Source of the DNA: Steromphala cineraria
Taxonomy: Eukaryota; Mollusca; Gastropoda; Trochida; Trochidae
Direction of reading: 5' to 3'
DNA: 64,000 bases
Assembly (NCBI GenBank): GCA_916613615.1
Contig: OU744721.1
Coordinates: 53,578,747 to 53,642,746, forward strand
Below the pieces are notes generated by a model. The model did no database searches. It saw nothing but the letters and a program-made list of their open reading frames with translations, and was not told the origin of the DNA. A program made the translations under genes and the position numbers. Of the stretch, positions 35,115-46,865 are shown one piece after another. Numbering within the stretch: position 1 is the stretch's first letter; every line of letters begins with the position of its first letter.

Positions 35115-35210
35115 ACTACTCCTGTCTTAGCAAGGCTGTCATCCGACAATCTCTCAATACCGTTTCATAACGTCCTGCATCAAGTGAAAGTAGTCAGAAT
35201 CAATATATCG
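35115..35210 (+). repeat. Segment Z, copy 1
   Basis: AGTAACTACTCCTGTC…CTGTCATCCGACAATCTCTCAATACCGTTTCATAACGTCCTGC aligns with Z copies at about 36860, 41465 and 42815. It is the most divergent of the four. Confidence 0.45.
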
Positions 35211-35330
35211 GTCTGTTATTTGCACTGTTGTTGACATTGACTGAAATGCAGAGAGGATAACTGTAACAGGATATCAATCATTCTCTCCTCATGGAGGCAG
35301 CTCAGTCATACCCAAGCAACCTTTACAAAT

Positions 35331-35590
35331 TCCAAGATGGGACGGCCATATCTGAGAGTTTGGAATCATTTACGGATAAAGTCTATTTTTCTGTTAGTAA
35401 GAAATAGTATAAATTTACATTATACAATCAAGTTATAGTGTACATGTAAGAATATCATATTTTAGTGTCAAAATTTTATTCTATAATTTTAATGAGTTGG
35501 AAGTCAAAACCGATAGAAATTCAGAGTTGGGACGGCCATGTCTGAGAGTTTGGAGTCACCTACGGATAAAGTCTATTTTTTTGTTAGGTT
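35331..35590 (+). repeat. Direct duplication of a ~65-bp word, 190 bp apart
   Basis: TGGGACGGCCATATCTGAGA…TACGGATAAAGTCTATTTTT occurs at about 35337-35398 and again at about 35527-35588 with few differences. The DNA between and after the copies is not duplicated. Confidence 0.9.
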
Positions 35591-35889
35591 GTAAGGGCCT
35601 CAAGCTCCTAATTAACAAATTAATATATATTCGCTTAAAATACAGAAAAAAAATTCATTGAAAGGAAAGATTTAGTTCTGCACATACTTCTCAAACGACA
35701 AACTCAACATCAAGTTACACAATAAAGAGGCAAATGACTCAATCTAAACATATAGGATTTATAACCAATTACGTATTTTTATCAGAAACTTAAACTTTTG
35801 ATTATAATTTGTGTCATCACATTCGTTGATCACATATACATCTGCTCATCCACGTTGTACATGTACTACATAAATGATGTTATGTTAAC

Positions 35890-36120
35890 GTTGGCCTTAC
35901 ACAACTCATTCATGTATGTGGTAATTGCATGGCCCCGATTACAAAGTGACTATTATGTCTGATTAATCCATACCCTTCCATATAAAGACTCACATTGTCG
36001 AAATAGTCCTTTTGAATTGCCATGGATTGATAAGATTCTTCTGTGAAAAGATTTTTTTCTGTTCGAATGTCTTGACAGAAATACATGGCTGCATATATCT
36101 GAACACATCTATGTACTGAC
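35890..36120 (+). repeat. Segment V, copy 1
   Basis: GGCCTTACACAACTCATTC … CATACCCTTCCATATAAAGACTCACATTGTC … GACAGAAATA matches copies at 37465, 44995, 58725 and (inverted) 63560. After it comes GTACTGACTCTGCATATATAA. Confidence 0.65.
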
Positions 36121-36489
36121 TCTGCATATATAAGTCAAGACGATAGGCTAGGGAAGCCTGTGAAAACATGTTTCTATCTTATCTGGAATAACCAGTTAGG
36201 CATAACATTTCAGAGTAGACATGTCAATATTAGCAGTAACTTTACTTCATCATGTTCTTTAAAATGAATTGCAATACAACTTCAGCTAATACTACAACAA
36301 CAACAATAGTAGTATTGAATTAATAGCAAATTACTAGAACGCTTGGTAATGTAACCCATCCTTGTCATGTGTAATTCTTGCTACAATGGAGATGAGTGTC
36401 TGTTCAGGCAAGATAACCTCAACATATAACAGTTGGTTAATTCTGAATTTATGTTAATCATATGTTTTATTACTGAACTGATATTTATA

Positions 36490-36856
36490 CTATAGTTATG
36501 TTACTTCCACCTATATATTTTGTTTAAGAACGTTCCATTGCCCAATTTGATTCATATAGATGTGCAATCAAGCATGTATTTAATGATTGTAAATGGCATC
36601 AATATCAGCCTGCACAATAGAAGTGGTAGATATATCACTCACTGACATACCACTTGAACACTGGATAACTGTTATACTATATTTATTTTCCACCTCCATA
36701 TATCTTCTTTAAGAACATTCCATTGTCCCATTTGATTCATATAGATGTGCAATCAAATTTATATTTAATAGCTGTAAACGGCATCAGTGTCAGCTTGCAC
36801 AATAGGAGTGGTAGATATACCACTCACTTACATACCACTTGAACACTGGAGAACTG
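36490..36856 (+). repeat. 185-bp tandem duplication
   Basis: Copies 36490-36672 and 36673-36856 share CATTCCATTG, TTTGATTCATATAGATGTGC, GGTAGATATA.CACTCAC and ACATACCACTTGAACACTGG. The right edge runs into segment Z copy 2. Confidence 0.92.
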
Positions 36857-36990
36857 CACTTCCTGTCCAAATCAGCTTAAGGGCAGACTGTCATCTCATA
36901 AACTCTCTTTACCCCGTTATAATTTCCTGCTTAAGTCAGGAATAGAATTGTTTCAGACGCAAGACTTTCCCTCTTCTCGATGATTTATAA
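36857..36990 (+). repeat. Segment Z, copy 2
   Basis: GCAGACTGTCATCTCATAAA, CTCTCTTTACCCCGTTAT and TTTCCTGCTTAAGTCAGGAA are nearly identical to 42835-42910. This is one of the clearest pairs in the array. Confidence 0.85.
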
Positions 36991-37464
36991 TCAGGTGAAG
37001 TTCTAGTGATATCGTAAGATAAGATCAGCTAACAAATGATATATATCACAAGATTTAACAAGCAAGCAAACTATTAGAATATCTTAGTTGACCTAAACAT
37101 ATAAATTACTTATAATTACTTATAATCAAGTTAATTACTTCATATTCTATGTTGATTATATATGTTAATGTTGTATCGTGTTTACAGCCGCCTTCTGAAA
37201 GTGTGTTTTTCTTAAAATGTCATTGACATAATCAATTTGTACCCTTTTTTTAAAGAGTTCAGTTTAAGTTTATTAGAATGTTTTGTTAAACTAAAACTAT
37301 GAAACTGTTACGATGTCCTTTTTGGAACACTCAGCAATTAAATGGTCAAAATCTGTGTACATGTAATTCAAAATTATATTTCACTGATTTATTTCATTTC
37401 ACAGAAATTGGTCGTTTTGATCATAAATACATCTGCATATCAACATTTGCTACATATTTGGCTT

Positions 37465-37700
37465 TATTTCAACTTTGGCCTTACATAATTCATTTGATAT
37501 GTGAGGAAATGGCGTGATCATATTAAGATAAGGCCTTGTCTGATCGATTTACCCTTCCAAATATAGATTCACATTTATTAGATTGGATAGGAATCTTCTG
37601 TGAAATGGTTTAGTACAGATTTCATTGGTGGACAGAAATAAACAAATGGAATATGTTTATCTTAATATTGTACTGACTCTTATTGCTACACTATAAACTT
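37465..37700 (+). repeat. Segment V, copy 2
   Basis: TTGGCCTTACATAATTCATT … GTCTGATCGATTTACCCTTC … ATATAGATTCACATT … GGACAGAAATAAA … GTACTGACTC matches copy 1. No frame is kept between copies. Confidence 0.65.
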
Positions 37701-39804
37701 AAGTGCAAGAAGATGAAGCTCGATAAGCATGTCAAACCTAGTCAATACATGATAAAATTCTCAAATATGAGAGTTTCATTTAACAAAATGAGTACAATAT
37801 GTTCACCTAATGTCGACAGTTTATTTACATTTAGACAACCGTTGATTCAGGAAGATAATATGCAATAGAATAATCATTATGCAGTTGAATAAATTTTAAA
37901 TTAAAATTTATTCTAGATACATATGATTTGTAACTGATATAGGTATGTTGGATACTTATAAGAATGTGTACTTCTAATGAATTCTTTTGAATGATGTAAA
38001 GAAATATGGTTAAGCTGTCAGGTTAAAAATATGCATGTTGAGTTTGTGTATTGATTCAAGTTTTTGCATATTATTTTATTTGAGCAAAATCTGCCACTTC
38101 AATATACAATTTTGCACATTTTTGGGCGAGTATGCATATAATTGACATCACATCAATAGCATTTCTGAAGTACTGGAATCTCCGTCTGTTGTGTAAACAT
38201 GCTTGTCAGGAGAGAAAATATCAAAGGTCATGTCAGCGGCAAGCTGACATTTATTCTGATCCCAGTTGTCTTGCAGAAGGGATTGTTCCCATGCAGATAT
38301 ATCAATAATTGTGATCCTCTATTACAGAGAAATGCAATGTTAATTTATTTTCCCATATTAAATCCAACAGATTGTATTATGTACAAATAACCCTTAATTA
38401 AGCACCCCCTTTTAATTTTAATTTACCGTGCGGTTGAAAAAACAGTTATCAAGTGAAACGTAATCCGAGGAAAGTTTTTGTTTCTATGCTGCCAGATAAT
38501 TGTTTGATCAAAAGCTCTTATTGTTTTCCTAATAATTTGTACCGTTTATTATCAGAACTATTTTCCTGTTAAAAATTCTAAATATTCTAGAAAGCTAAAA
38601 GTTATTACTCATTGCTGTTTAGTGCAACTACAGTGTATGGACACTGTAAATTAGGGGATGCAAACCTTTGGCGATATAGTAGTTATGTATGTTTTGCAAG
38701 GGTAAAGGATGATCGTTATGTTTAAACTTCTACTAACCCTACAAACAATAATAAACAACAATAAATGGTTTCATTATTAGACCTAAAAATAAGTTGAACA
38801 TTTCAACTAAAATATACAAAAATCTTGCCCTTTGCTTGTATAAAAGTAAAATAAGTCTTACAAACGTAAAAAATGTCCTTGTCAGTAATGCTTGAAAAGA
38901 GAACGAAGGGAATTGAGTTTCGCAATATGATATATAGCTTCCGTCTTGAAAGAACAAAAGTTTACATTTGACAAAGTGTGTGGGAGTTTGGATTGTGATA
39001 TGAGATTTTCATCCATATTTGTCACAGATTGTTTTTGTTTAATCTTAGGGATTTCTACAATAAAAATCTTAGCGAATATTCAATGAAATACAGTAAGCGC
39101 TTCATATATATTGGTTGATACAAATTACCCTTAAATTCAATCGGAATCGAGAAGTAATTATAGGACAGATAATAAGTGATTTTAAGCCTATACAAAATTG
39201 ATGGTGTAAACCATATTTATTTGCAGAACGTTATGCATTGAAGGGTGATCTAACCATTTATGCACAACTTTATATTTTTAGAGTGGTATTTATCAATGTT
39301 ATGATTGTCATATAATTGGAACCAAAATAGACTGATTACACTGCTTTAGAGCAGGTAGTGGCAAAGAACTTAGCCTAAACTAAATGGATCATATATATTA
39401 GAGAGAACTATAAAAGAGCCTGCATTCATGAATAGATTACATTTGTCATAAATGAATATATTGCTTAATGAGTTGTTTTCAACATTCAAGCAGGGCTGAA
39501 GATATTTCAACTTATAATGACTCAAATTATATAAATCTGTTTTAATTTATCATCCACTGAAATTGCAAGATATTATTTTCAACTAGAATAACCGCATTCT
39601 ATGTTCTATTACTCAGAATATAGTATAAATAGTGTTGGAGAAGGCTACTGATGAGAGTGAAACTGATATATGAAATAACCCTCACAAACGTTGAATACTT
39701 GTGAGCTAAGAATCTCAAGAATTTGAAAACACTTCGTTTATGGGATGTGTCATGTTTATTCTATTATTTCACTAATCGTCTAAAATCAATCAGTAAACAT
39801 ATGA
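37701..39804. other. AT-rich non-coding DNA
   Basis: Frames at 38199-38390 and 38739-38957 are short, lack domains and have no conserved counterpart. Nothing else recognised. Confidence 0.5.
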
Positions 39805-39805
39805 T

Positions 39806-40063
39806 TTGAGCACAAATAAAGTAAAAGAAATTCCAGATATGTCAGGTATCGATAATGTCATTCAGAACCCACAGTATTGGTTATACCGAAACTGTCCTCC
39901 TACTCCTCTGAATTCATATTCAACGGATGTGAGTCCTGAAAGGAGATCTCTCGTTAGGAAATTGATAAGGGGAAATCAAAGGAAACTATCCAGTCCCAGG
40001 TGTAGACGTTTCTTTGAAAAGGATGAAAGTAATTGTTCTTGTTCAGTCACAACGATCTCTTAA
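39806..40063 (+). CDS. Unrecognised ORF on segment Y copy 2 (candidate exon)
   Basis: An 85-codon frame; the first ATG is at 39839 (residue 12), the codons before it could be exon sequence behind AG at 39803-39804. The translation is basic and cysteine-containing, with NPQYWLYRNCPPTPLNSYST in the first half and PRCRRFFEKDESNCSCSV near the end (stop 40061). A decayed copy of the C-terminal part lies at 33830-33900. An internal GAT|GTGAGT at about 39927 is a good splice-donor match, so the true exon might end there. No signal peptide and no known domain. It could be a last exon of a small secreted or nuclear protein, or a relic. Function unknown. Confidence 0.3.
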   Translation: MSTNKVKEIPDMSGIDNVIQNPQYWLYRNCPPTPLNSYSTDVSPERRSLVRKLIRGNQRKLSSPRCRRFFEKDESNCSCSVTTIS

Positions 40064-40148
40064 ACGAGGCCACATGTGCATGTGATAAGTAATGAGCATA
40101 TGATATATTCATTGAATTATTCAAAGGTAAACTGTACAGATCTAATTA

Positions 40149-40205
40149 GTGAGTGAGTGAGTGAGTTGGTGTTTAACGTGTTTTGAACAATATTTCAGTT
40201 ATCAG
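40149..40205 (+). repeat. GTGA-headed gastropod-style repeat fragment
   Basis: Four GTGA units (GTGAGTGAGTGAGTGAGTTG) are followed by GTGTTTAACG…AACAATATTTCAG. This layout resembles a common gastropod interspersed repeat and is one basis for the organism call. Diverged and short. Confidence 0.5.
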
Positions 40206-40606
40206 CTCTAATTAGAATCTTGATGGTAATTTCACTGTGCTGAATATTGTAAACTATGTCCATTCGTACTTGATATATCAGTTTGAATAAGTATAAGAAA
40301 GTTGTTATAATTTAAAAAAACATTCTACTTGTAGCATTCTTTCCTTTTCATTCTGCAATGATATAAATCTCGCAACCATGCTTTTTGCATTCCTGTAGGA
40401 ACAGTTTACTAAACAAAATCGACATCGCATTTATGAAGTTTTGTTTTTTATTTGCAATATATCAACATTAAATTCTGAGTTGTGAAAGTGCATCGTGTCA
40501 TTTTAAGAATGAAATCTAAAAATATTATGATGTTTCATTTGATTTCAACATATGAAGAACATATCAAATACAAATTTGTTTCACACTGTAAAGCATTGAT
40601 CTAATA

Positions 40607-40789
40607 TTGAACTGCATTTTGGCTGATGTTGTTAGATTTACACTCCAGTTTTATTTTCTAGAACTCCAAGATAATCAGGCTTATATCATGTTCGCGGAAC
40701 AGCTGAAGTGGGACTGGTTTACTAGTTATCCGTCCTTCGAAATGGCTTTGTCTCTGTATGAATTGGATATTGCAAAGAAAGATTTATGA
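40607..40789 (+). other. Exon-like frame behind a good splice acceptor
   Basis: TCCAGTTTTATTTTCTAG ends at 40660, a pyrimidine-rich tract plus AG. Behind it the frame reads ELQDNQAYIMFAEQLKWDWF and on to a stop at 40787-40789, giving about 42 codons. It sits between segment Y copy 2 and segment X copy 2, where an exon would be expected if Y and X belong to one locus. There is no second copy to test conservation. Confidence 0.25.
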
Positions 40790-40809
40790 AATCTATAAAG
40801 TCTGACATA

Positions 40810-40960
40810 AAATGGGAGTGTAATCCAAACGGTTCAGCTACAAGAGGTCACTGGGACACTATCATATCTACTGTTTCTTCAACACTCTTGAATGAGGTGC
40901 TTGGCCATCTGTCGGTATAGATAACATGGATCTCAAAACGACTCTGCATGGTGGTCTGCC
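40810..40960 (+). repeat. Segment X, copy 2
   Basis: CTACTGTTTCTTCAACACTC and GGCCATCTGTCGGTATAGAT align with 34925-34985. The frame ends in TAG where copy 1 continues, so copy 2 is shorter or broken. Confidence 0.55.
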
Positions 40961-41464
40961 ATAAATCATCATATAAAGAGATCAACTCAATAACGTACTG
41001 TTAATAAAATACAAAAGGAGCATTCTGACTTCATTATTCAGTCTTATAAACCAAATACAGCTTTATGAAGTTAAGATATTATGTTTTCCAAAGAATTTAT
41101 AATATTCACTCTTTCCTAAAGATAGTCATTTATAAATATTATCATTCAAATTTAAAGCATGATAGATATTGAAGTACAGAATATGTGTGACTGTGTGTGT
41201 TTTTGGGTATCAAAAGGGGACACAAAAGTATAAGCATGGATTTTATCACATATTAGAAATAGATGCATGCTTAATAAATGATAATTTTTTATAGATAATT
41301 CTGTTTCAGGATCAACCTAACCTCATTGTGGTGTAAGAAGAAAAACATAAGAATAACCAATAATAATATATCTGTGCAATCATAAGCATCCCTTTATGAC
41401 ACATTTGTTTACTCATTTTGCAAGCATGTCTGACCCACAAAGATATAATTATATGTCACTGACG

Positions 41465-41565
41465 TGCTTAGTAACTCCTCTTTGTGTCAGAGTTGACCTG
41501 TAATCTGATAACCTCCCCTTACCGTTATGTAATATCCTGCGGCAATCATGAGTAGTAGGTAACAC
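41465..41565 (+). repeat. Segment Z, copy 3
   Basis: AGTAACTCCTCTTTGTGTCA…CTGTAATCTGATAACCTCCCCTTACCGTTATGTAATATCCTGC aligns with the other Z copies, best with copies 1 and 2. Confidence 0.5.
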
Positions 41566-41796
41566 AAAACATCTTAATTTCCAATATTTGCAATGTTGAC
41601 AATAATTGAGACACAGGTAAACCTAAATATAGTAAATTGATATAAATATCTTAAACTATTGAAATATTGCTTGTTTGAAAGTAAGCCTATTTCATGTCCC
41701 CAATATAAATATTTCTTAGATATTTTTTTAGCATCTTTATGCTACATTCAATTTTACTTCATGTCACGAAGTTTACAAAAGGGATATGATAAACCC

Positions 41797-42157
41797 TTAA
41801 GGAGCAGTAGCACGTTTTAGTGGAAATATAAGGTGATGTCAGGAAAATGAAATGTATTGGTTCCAATTGCAAGACAATGCATTTAAACTAAATGGAACAG
41901 TAATTATTTAAATATATAATGGAAAGTTAAGCCATGCGATTCCTTGTTCTTACATAAAATTAATCAAAGGCTTCACACAAAATGACCGCCCATGGATTTT
42001 AGGTGAATCTTCATACTTTGTCCTCTGACTATAGAAAATTGGTTTGTGTTATGAGATTTTTGACACCATTATAATATTACATTTAGCATTAAAGTACAAT
42101 TATCAGTGAAAAATTTAAAATATAAAATTATCAAAAAGCGCGCTGCTTCCCCTTTAA
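41797..42157 (+). mobile_element. TTAA-flanked MITE, full copy 3
   Basis: TTAA at 41797-41800 and 42154-42157. Ends GGAGCAGTAGCACGTTTT and AGCGCGCTGCTTCCCCTTT are mildly decayed versions of the family ends. The interior follows copy 1 in the same orientation (GGTGATGTCAGGAAAATGAA, CACAAAATGACCGCCCATGG). The most diverged of the three full copies. Confidence 0.92.
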
Positions 42158-42779
42158 AGAACAGAAAAGGTTTACTCCAGTGTAAGTAGACATAATAGTA
42201 CATAGTATTCGGGCGTTTTGATACCTTCATCACTGGTCCTTTAAAGATTTAATAAAGGCATATCTTGTTTTTTGATTATGAAAAATGTTTCGGTTTGGTT
42301 AAAATCATGTAAAATTATAGCAGAAACAATGCTTTTTTTTCATTCTGCATTTTCAAGAATGTGAAACAGTTAAATACAGTTACGTCACAACGAGTCATTA
42401 TATATTATCAAAACAGATTCGTTTCAACTTTGTATGACACATCATAATGACAGGGTCATATATTTTTTTATATCACTTGGTATGTCATTTAATTATATCA
42501 AGGTCATGCTTTTATACATCTAGGGGTTGACATACCATCACATCAGGGCCATGACGTTTGATAAGACAGAGTAGAATTTGGAATTGTACAAAATGAATAT
42601 GTATCATAAGCTTTCAATCATAGACTTGTATTTGTATCGTATTTGAAATTCTAATGCCTGGACAAAGCAGTTATTGTATTTCATAATTATCCTGTTGTAC
42701 TGTGAAAGAAATTTAATCAAGTTTGTTTTTAATGGTAACATATTCCAGTAGTCAATGACTGCACATTTAGAGTAGACAT

Positions 42780-42940
42780 AACACAACTTACTGACATGCC
42801 ACTTGAACACAGTATAATTGCACTTCCTGTTGTAATCAGCTTAATGTCAGACTGCCATCTCATAAACTCTCTTTACCCTGTTCTTATTTCCTGCTTCAGT
42901 CAGGAATAGAATTTGCTTCAGACGAAAGGCTTTTCTCCTT
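42780..42940 (+). repeat. Segment Z, copy 4
   Basis: ACTGACATGCCACTTGAACAC and CTGCCATCTCATAAACTCTC followed by CTGTTCTTATTTCCTGCTTC match 36641-36935, so this copy also includes the end of the 185-bp duplicated unit. Confidence 0.8.
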
Positions 42941-43509
42941 GTTTTCGTCTGTGGACTACATGAACTGTTTCCAGGTGAAGGCCTACCGCTGAATTTACCT
43001 TTTTGGAAAAAGCTTTGATTTAAAGACAATGTCTTGTATGTGTGAACTTCATTATTTTTTCCAAATGTTTATGTAATTAATATTTTGAATATTATATTTT
43101 ATATATATAATCATTTATTTTCATACATATTATGTTGCTCCACATTGTTTTGATATATATATATATCCCATTTCAAGACAAAATAAAATATAAATGTCAT
43201 ATTAAGGTTTTTGCAAATGCCATACTGTTGAGGATATTTTTCACAATCCAATAAAACATAAATACGAACCCAAAAAGAAACCACTTTCGAATTCAGACAA
43301 AATCAGTTTGTGTTTAAATCAACAGAAAACATTCGTTTTGCCTTGTCTTTAGAGGCCCATGAATTAATTATTTTTCGTAGAGTACTGATGCATCTTCTTA
43401 AATGAATAGAACTGTTTCACCTAACACTTTTACGTCTAGCTCTTTGTCTAATCCATGTAAAGACTGTTCACCATTTCATAAACGATATTCGGATCAGGAG
43501 GTCCCTTTG

Positions 43510-43760
43510 TCGGCAACTTTGTCTGCAGTAGAGAAATGTTCTACATGCAGTCAGGTTTGGGTGTAATACTACACTGTTTTCAGTGCAGTAACACCCATGA
43601 GTGCTAGTTCCAGCCGATGCTCATAGCTTTCACCGCAATGCATAGCCACAATAGTGTTGCAGGCTATTCCCCTGCAATAATATCAGCAGCCTCGATATAA
43701 GTAAAATGCTCTTGAAAGCGGAGATAAACCCCATATCACTTCACCGCACCATAAAGGATA
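43510..43760 (+). repeat. SINE-like unit with AAAGCGG tail
   Basis: A GC-richer block ending GCAGCCTCGATATAAGTAAA, ATGCTCTTGAAAGCGGAGAT, AAACCCCATATCAC. The end matches 19375-19405. AGTTCCAGCC at about 43610 is a weak B-box-like word. The tail style is familiar from gastropod SINEs. Confidence 0.55.
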
Positions 43761-44122
43761 CCAACTGATTGTTATAGATTTTTGTTATGCAATCTGTACC
43801 AAATGCAAATGCAGACAGAGTTAAATATGAATTGAGTTAAGTATTGTAGAGAAGTACAAATACACATTTATAAAGGTTTCAGAAGAAGCATCATCACTAG
43901 CGCTAGTTATTTCGTGTTCCTTGGATATATTCAGAGTTTTGTGTATTGCATGTTTTCTGGAAGTAAAATGCTTTAAAAATCAATAATAATAAATATCTGA
44001 ATAACACTATATCCTGTCATTTGTACTGGCCGAAATTGCATTAATACTCAATTTATTGGATGTTAATAACATACAAAGGTGTTCCATGTTTCCAAAAGAA
44101 AATGAAATGTTGTTGGTCTTCC

Positions 44123-44162
44123 GCTTCAAAGAAACATCTAGGGCTTCAAAGAAACATCTAGG
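44123..44162 (+). repeat. 20-bp tandem duplication
   Basis: GCTTCAAAGAAACATCTAGG occurs twice head to tail (44123-44142, 44143-44162). Confidence 0.95.
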
Positions 44163-44994
44163 GTTCACGGTTGATATATGTATCAGGTTTGGTAAAGCTA
44201 GCATTTATAGTTTAGGAGACATGCTCTTAATAAATGACTTTGACCCATAGTCCCTGTTTATGCCATAGTTCATTGGAAAGCAAATATAATTTTTTTTGTA
44301 AGTTTTACCCTAAAAAGCACATAAATAGATCATGGTTGATATGTGTACATGTGTATCAATGTTGGTGAGGTAGGCGTGTAAAGTAAACAATATGTGGATT
44401 TAAACTTCTATGATCGAATTCGTAGAGCAATTAACATAGTTAACGCTTTATATAATTTGTTCGCGTATTGATTGCCTATAGGTCGTTCACTAAATCATGC
44501 ACAATATTGCACAGATAAATGCACACTTAATCTTATGAATATAACTCTGACGCAAGTATTAAAAATGTGGTCACCAGTGTGCATATTATTAGTAATAAAA
44601 ACAGGAAGAACAAGATATGTTAGATCAATTTCCCTCTCACTCATTTACTGTATAGTGATTAAAAGGACTTTAATATTCAAGTGAAATCGATTTGGAATCA
44701 TGTGAATTTTGATTCATGCTGTCGTTTTGTTGTAAGGTGACATTAAGTGTGAAGAATATGGTTTGAAATTATCTTTCAAACATCTTCTGATGGGTCTTTT
44801 TCATAGATGGTTTTTACCACTGATAACATATTGATCTCAGATACTTGTGCAGAACTTTAAAGGTTCATTGATAACATTTATATTGACAACATGTTTTGTT
44901 AATCTTAAAAGATGAAGTTTTAAAAACACTTCTCTGGTCTCAACAGGTCTCAACATATTTTAGTTCAAACGTATTTTCTCATCTACATAATTAA

Positions 44995-46345
44995 CATATG
45001 TGACCTTACACAATTTATTCGTTATGTGATCCAAGACGTGATCGAAATTAGGACTTAGATCTGTCTAATGGATTCCTAACCTTCCAGATATAGACTCACA
45101 TATCATATATTAGCTTTATGAACTATCATGGCCACACATAAAGATTCATGAAGATTGATACAATGCTGCTGTTAAAGAGTGTTGTAAATATTTGATTTTC
45201 TGTACAGAAATTTAAAAAAACATGACTACGTTTTTTCATAATCATGGATATCCATTTACTTTAATCAAAGGCGGCAAAATTTTTAAGCTCTTAAAGCATG
45301 TGAAAGTTACAAAACATATGAAATGGGATTGAATTTACTCCTTACAGAAACAAGACGTTAGGCATTGTACAAAGGCAACATGTGTAGATACAGTAAGTAC
45401 TGTACGTGTAGCATAGAAATATTATAATTTTATGCCAAACCGACAATTGCAGACACGGTATTTGACCCAGGAAGATGCTGCATCAATAGATATGCCCTAG
45501 GGGTTCGAATCTGTGATCTAACTTAATGATGATTTTTAGAAATCTCGAATTTAGCACTTACATGTCGCTTTTATGTGTTTTATTTGTTGTCAGAAGAGTG
45601 GGGTCTCAATTTCCAAGGGGCCTGTGGCAATAGACACACCAGTGAGATCTCCTCATATGGTATATTCTGACCATTTTTGTAGAAGATTAGATGACTTGAG
45701 CAGCTACAGGGCCAATGTCTCTAATTCTTGAAAAAAAGTAATGTCTAACGAAGATAATATATGAAATGTATGGATGATGAAAAGTAAGGTAAGCTCAAAA
45801 TACACTTTGGACTCAAACCTGATGTTAGACAATGTAGTCGTTGGAATCCTGTATTTTATTTTTCTAAATCAGTCCTATTATCTGTTTGCACTAATTTTTG
45901 GCCTACAACTATAAACCCCAAGAGAAAGAAAAGCTCAAGAAAGTTACTTTTCGGAAAGATACCTCACCAGATGTTTTTCTTTTAGAATTTAATTGTGATT
46001 TAAATACGCGTTTAAACTTAAAGGAAACAGATTCCATTACATATTTGTCCACGGGTTTATTAACAGTTTGCAACTAGTCATGGAAGTTTGGAAGATTTTC
46101 TGACATGAGAGCAAGCAAAATCGATTTGTACTGACTTGTTAAGGGAATTTATGATGCTGTTTCAAGCCGATAAAAGATGATAAAGCTTTGATGTATGAGG
46201 TTCTGAATTACTTCCAAAATTAAAAGTGGTGGTATGATATGATGCTTATGAATCAATCAAACGATTTTACCTGTCAACATAAAATGTTTATGCTGAATGT
46301 TATCTAGAGTAGACCTAAAACGTGTTAATGGATGGATTTTATTTC
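44995..46345 (+). repeat. Dispersed repeat A, copy 1 (includes segment V copy 3)
   Basis: It matches 58725-59735 in the same orientation and the inverted arm 63030-63760. Shared words include CCTTCCAGATATAGACTCAC, GGACTCAAAC.TGATGTTAGA, GCCGATAAAAGATGATAAAG, GATGTATGAGGTTCT and GAGTAGACCTAAAACGTGTT. It is older than the 58.6/63.8-kb pair, judging by more differences. No conserved frame. Confidence 0.85.
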
Positions 46346-46865
46346 TTTTAAAGATTTAGTGATATTAATGTGAATTTCTAGTTAAAAGATCATTTCCTCT
46401 GGACATTAAGACAGTTTTATTCATATAGAAATTGAAGAGACGCAATTAGGATTCACAAATACAGAACAAGTCTGCTTTAATTGTTTCATTTTTCCTCTTT
46501 TGCGACATTTTTCAAATTGTTATTAGTTATACTAAGCTAAATCAAATGTAAAATATGTTACAAACATTTCAAAGCAAGTTACAACAGTAACATATTTTAT
46601 GGATGTTATGTTAAAAATAGTTTTTTAAAATTGTCATTCTGATGTACAGCAATATTTTATGTCCATAAATAGTAAAAAGAAAATTTTGGAGTTTGTTATT
46701 AAGATTTAATATTATTTAATGCTACAATGTTTCAGACTTGAGATTGTAAACGTATAAAACGAAACAACCTTTCTTTACACAAAGTTCTCTGATCATCATC
46801 ATCCAATGAAAGAAGGAAGTTTTAAAAAACGTGTCATTCTGTTTGATAAAAAAAATAATTGTAAA

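Noticed and set aside
42847..43029. 60-codon minus-strand frame with a basic translation
   Set aside because: Overlaps the duplicated segment Z. The corresponding frame is not kept in the paralogous copy at 36.9 kb.
44007..44250. Two overlapping short frames on opposite strands near the 20-bp duplication
   Set aside because: Each is about 65 codons, without a domain or copy, and the plus-strand one is in part created by the tandem duplication.
45485..45525. tRNA gene around GGGGTTCGAATC
   Set aside because: A B-box/T-loop-like word only. There is no A box, acceptor stem or anticodon arm at the right distance.
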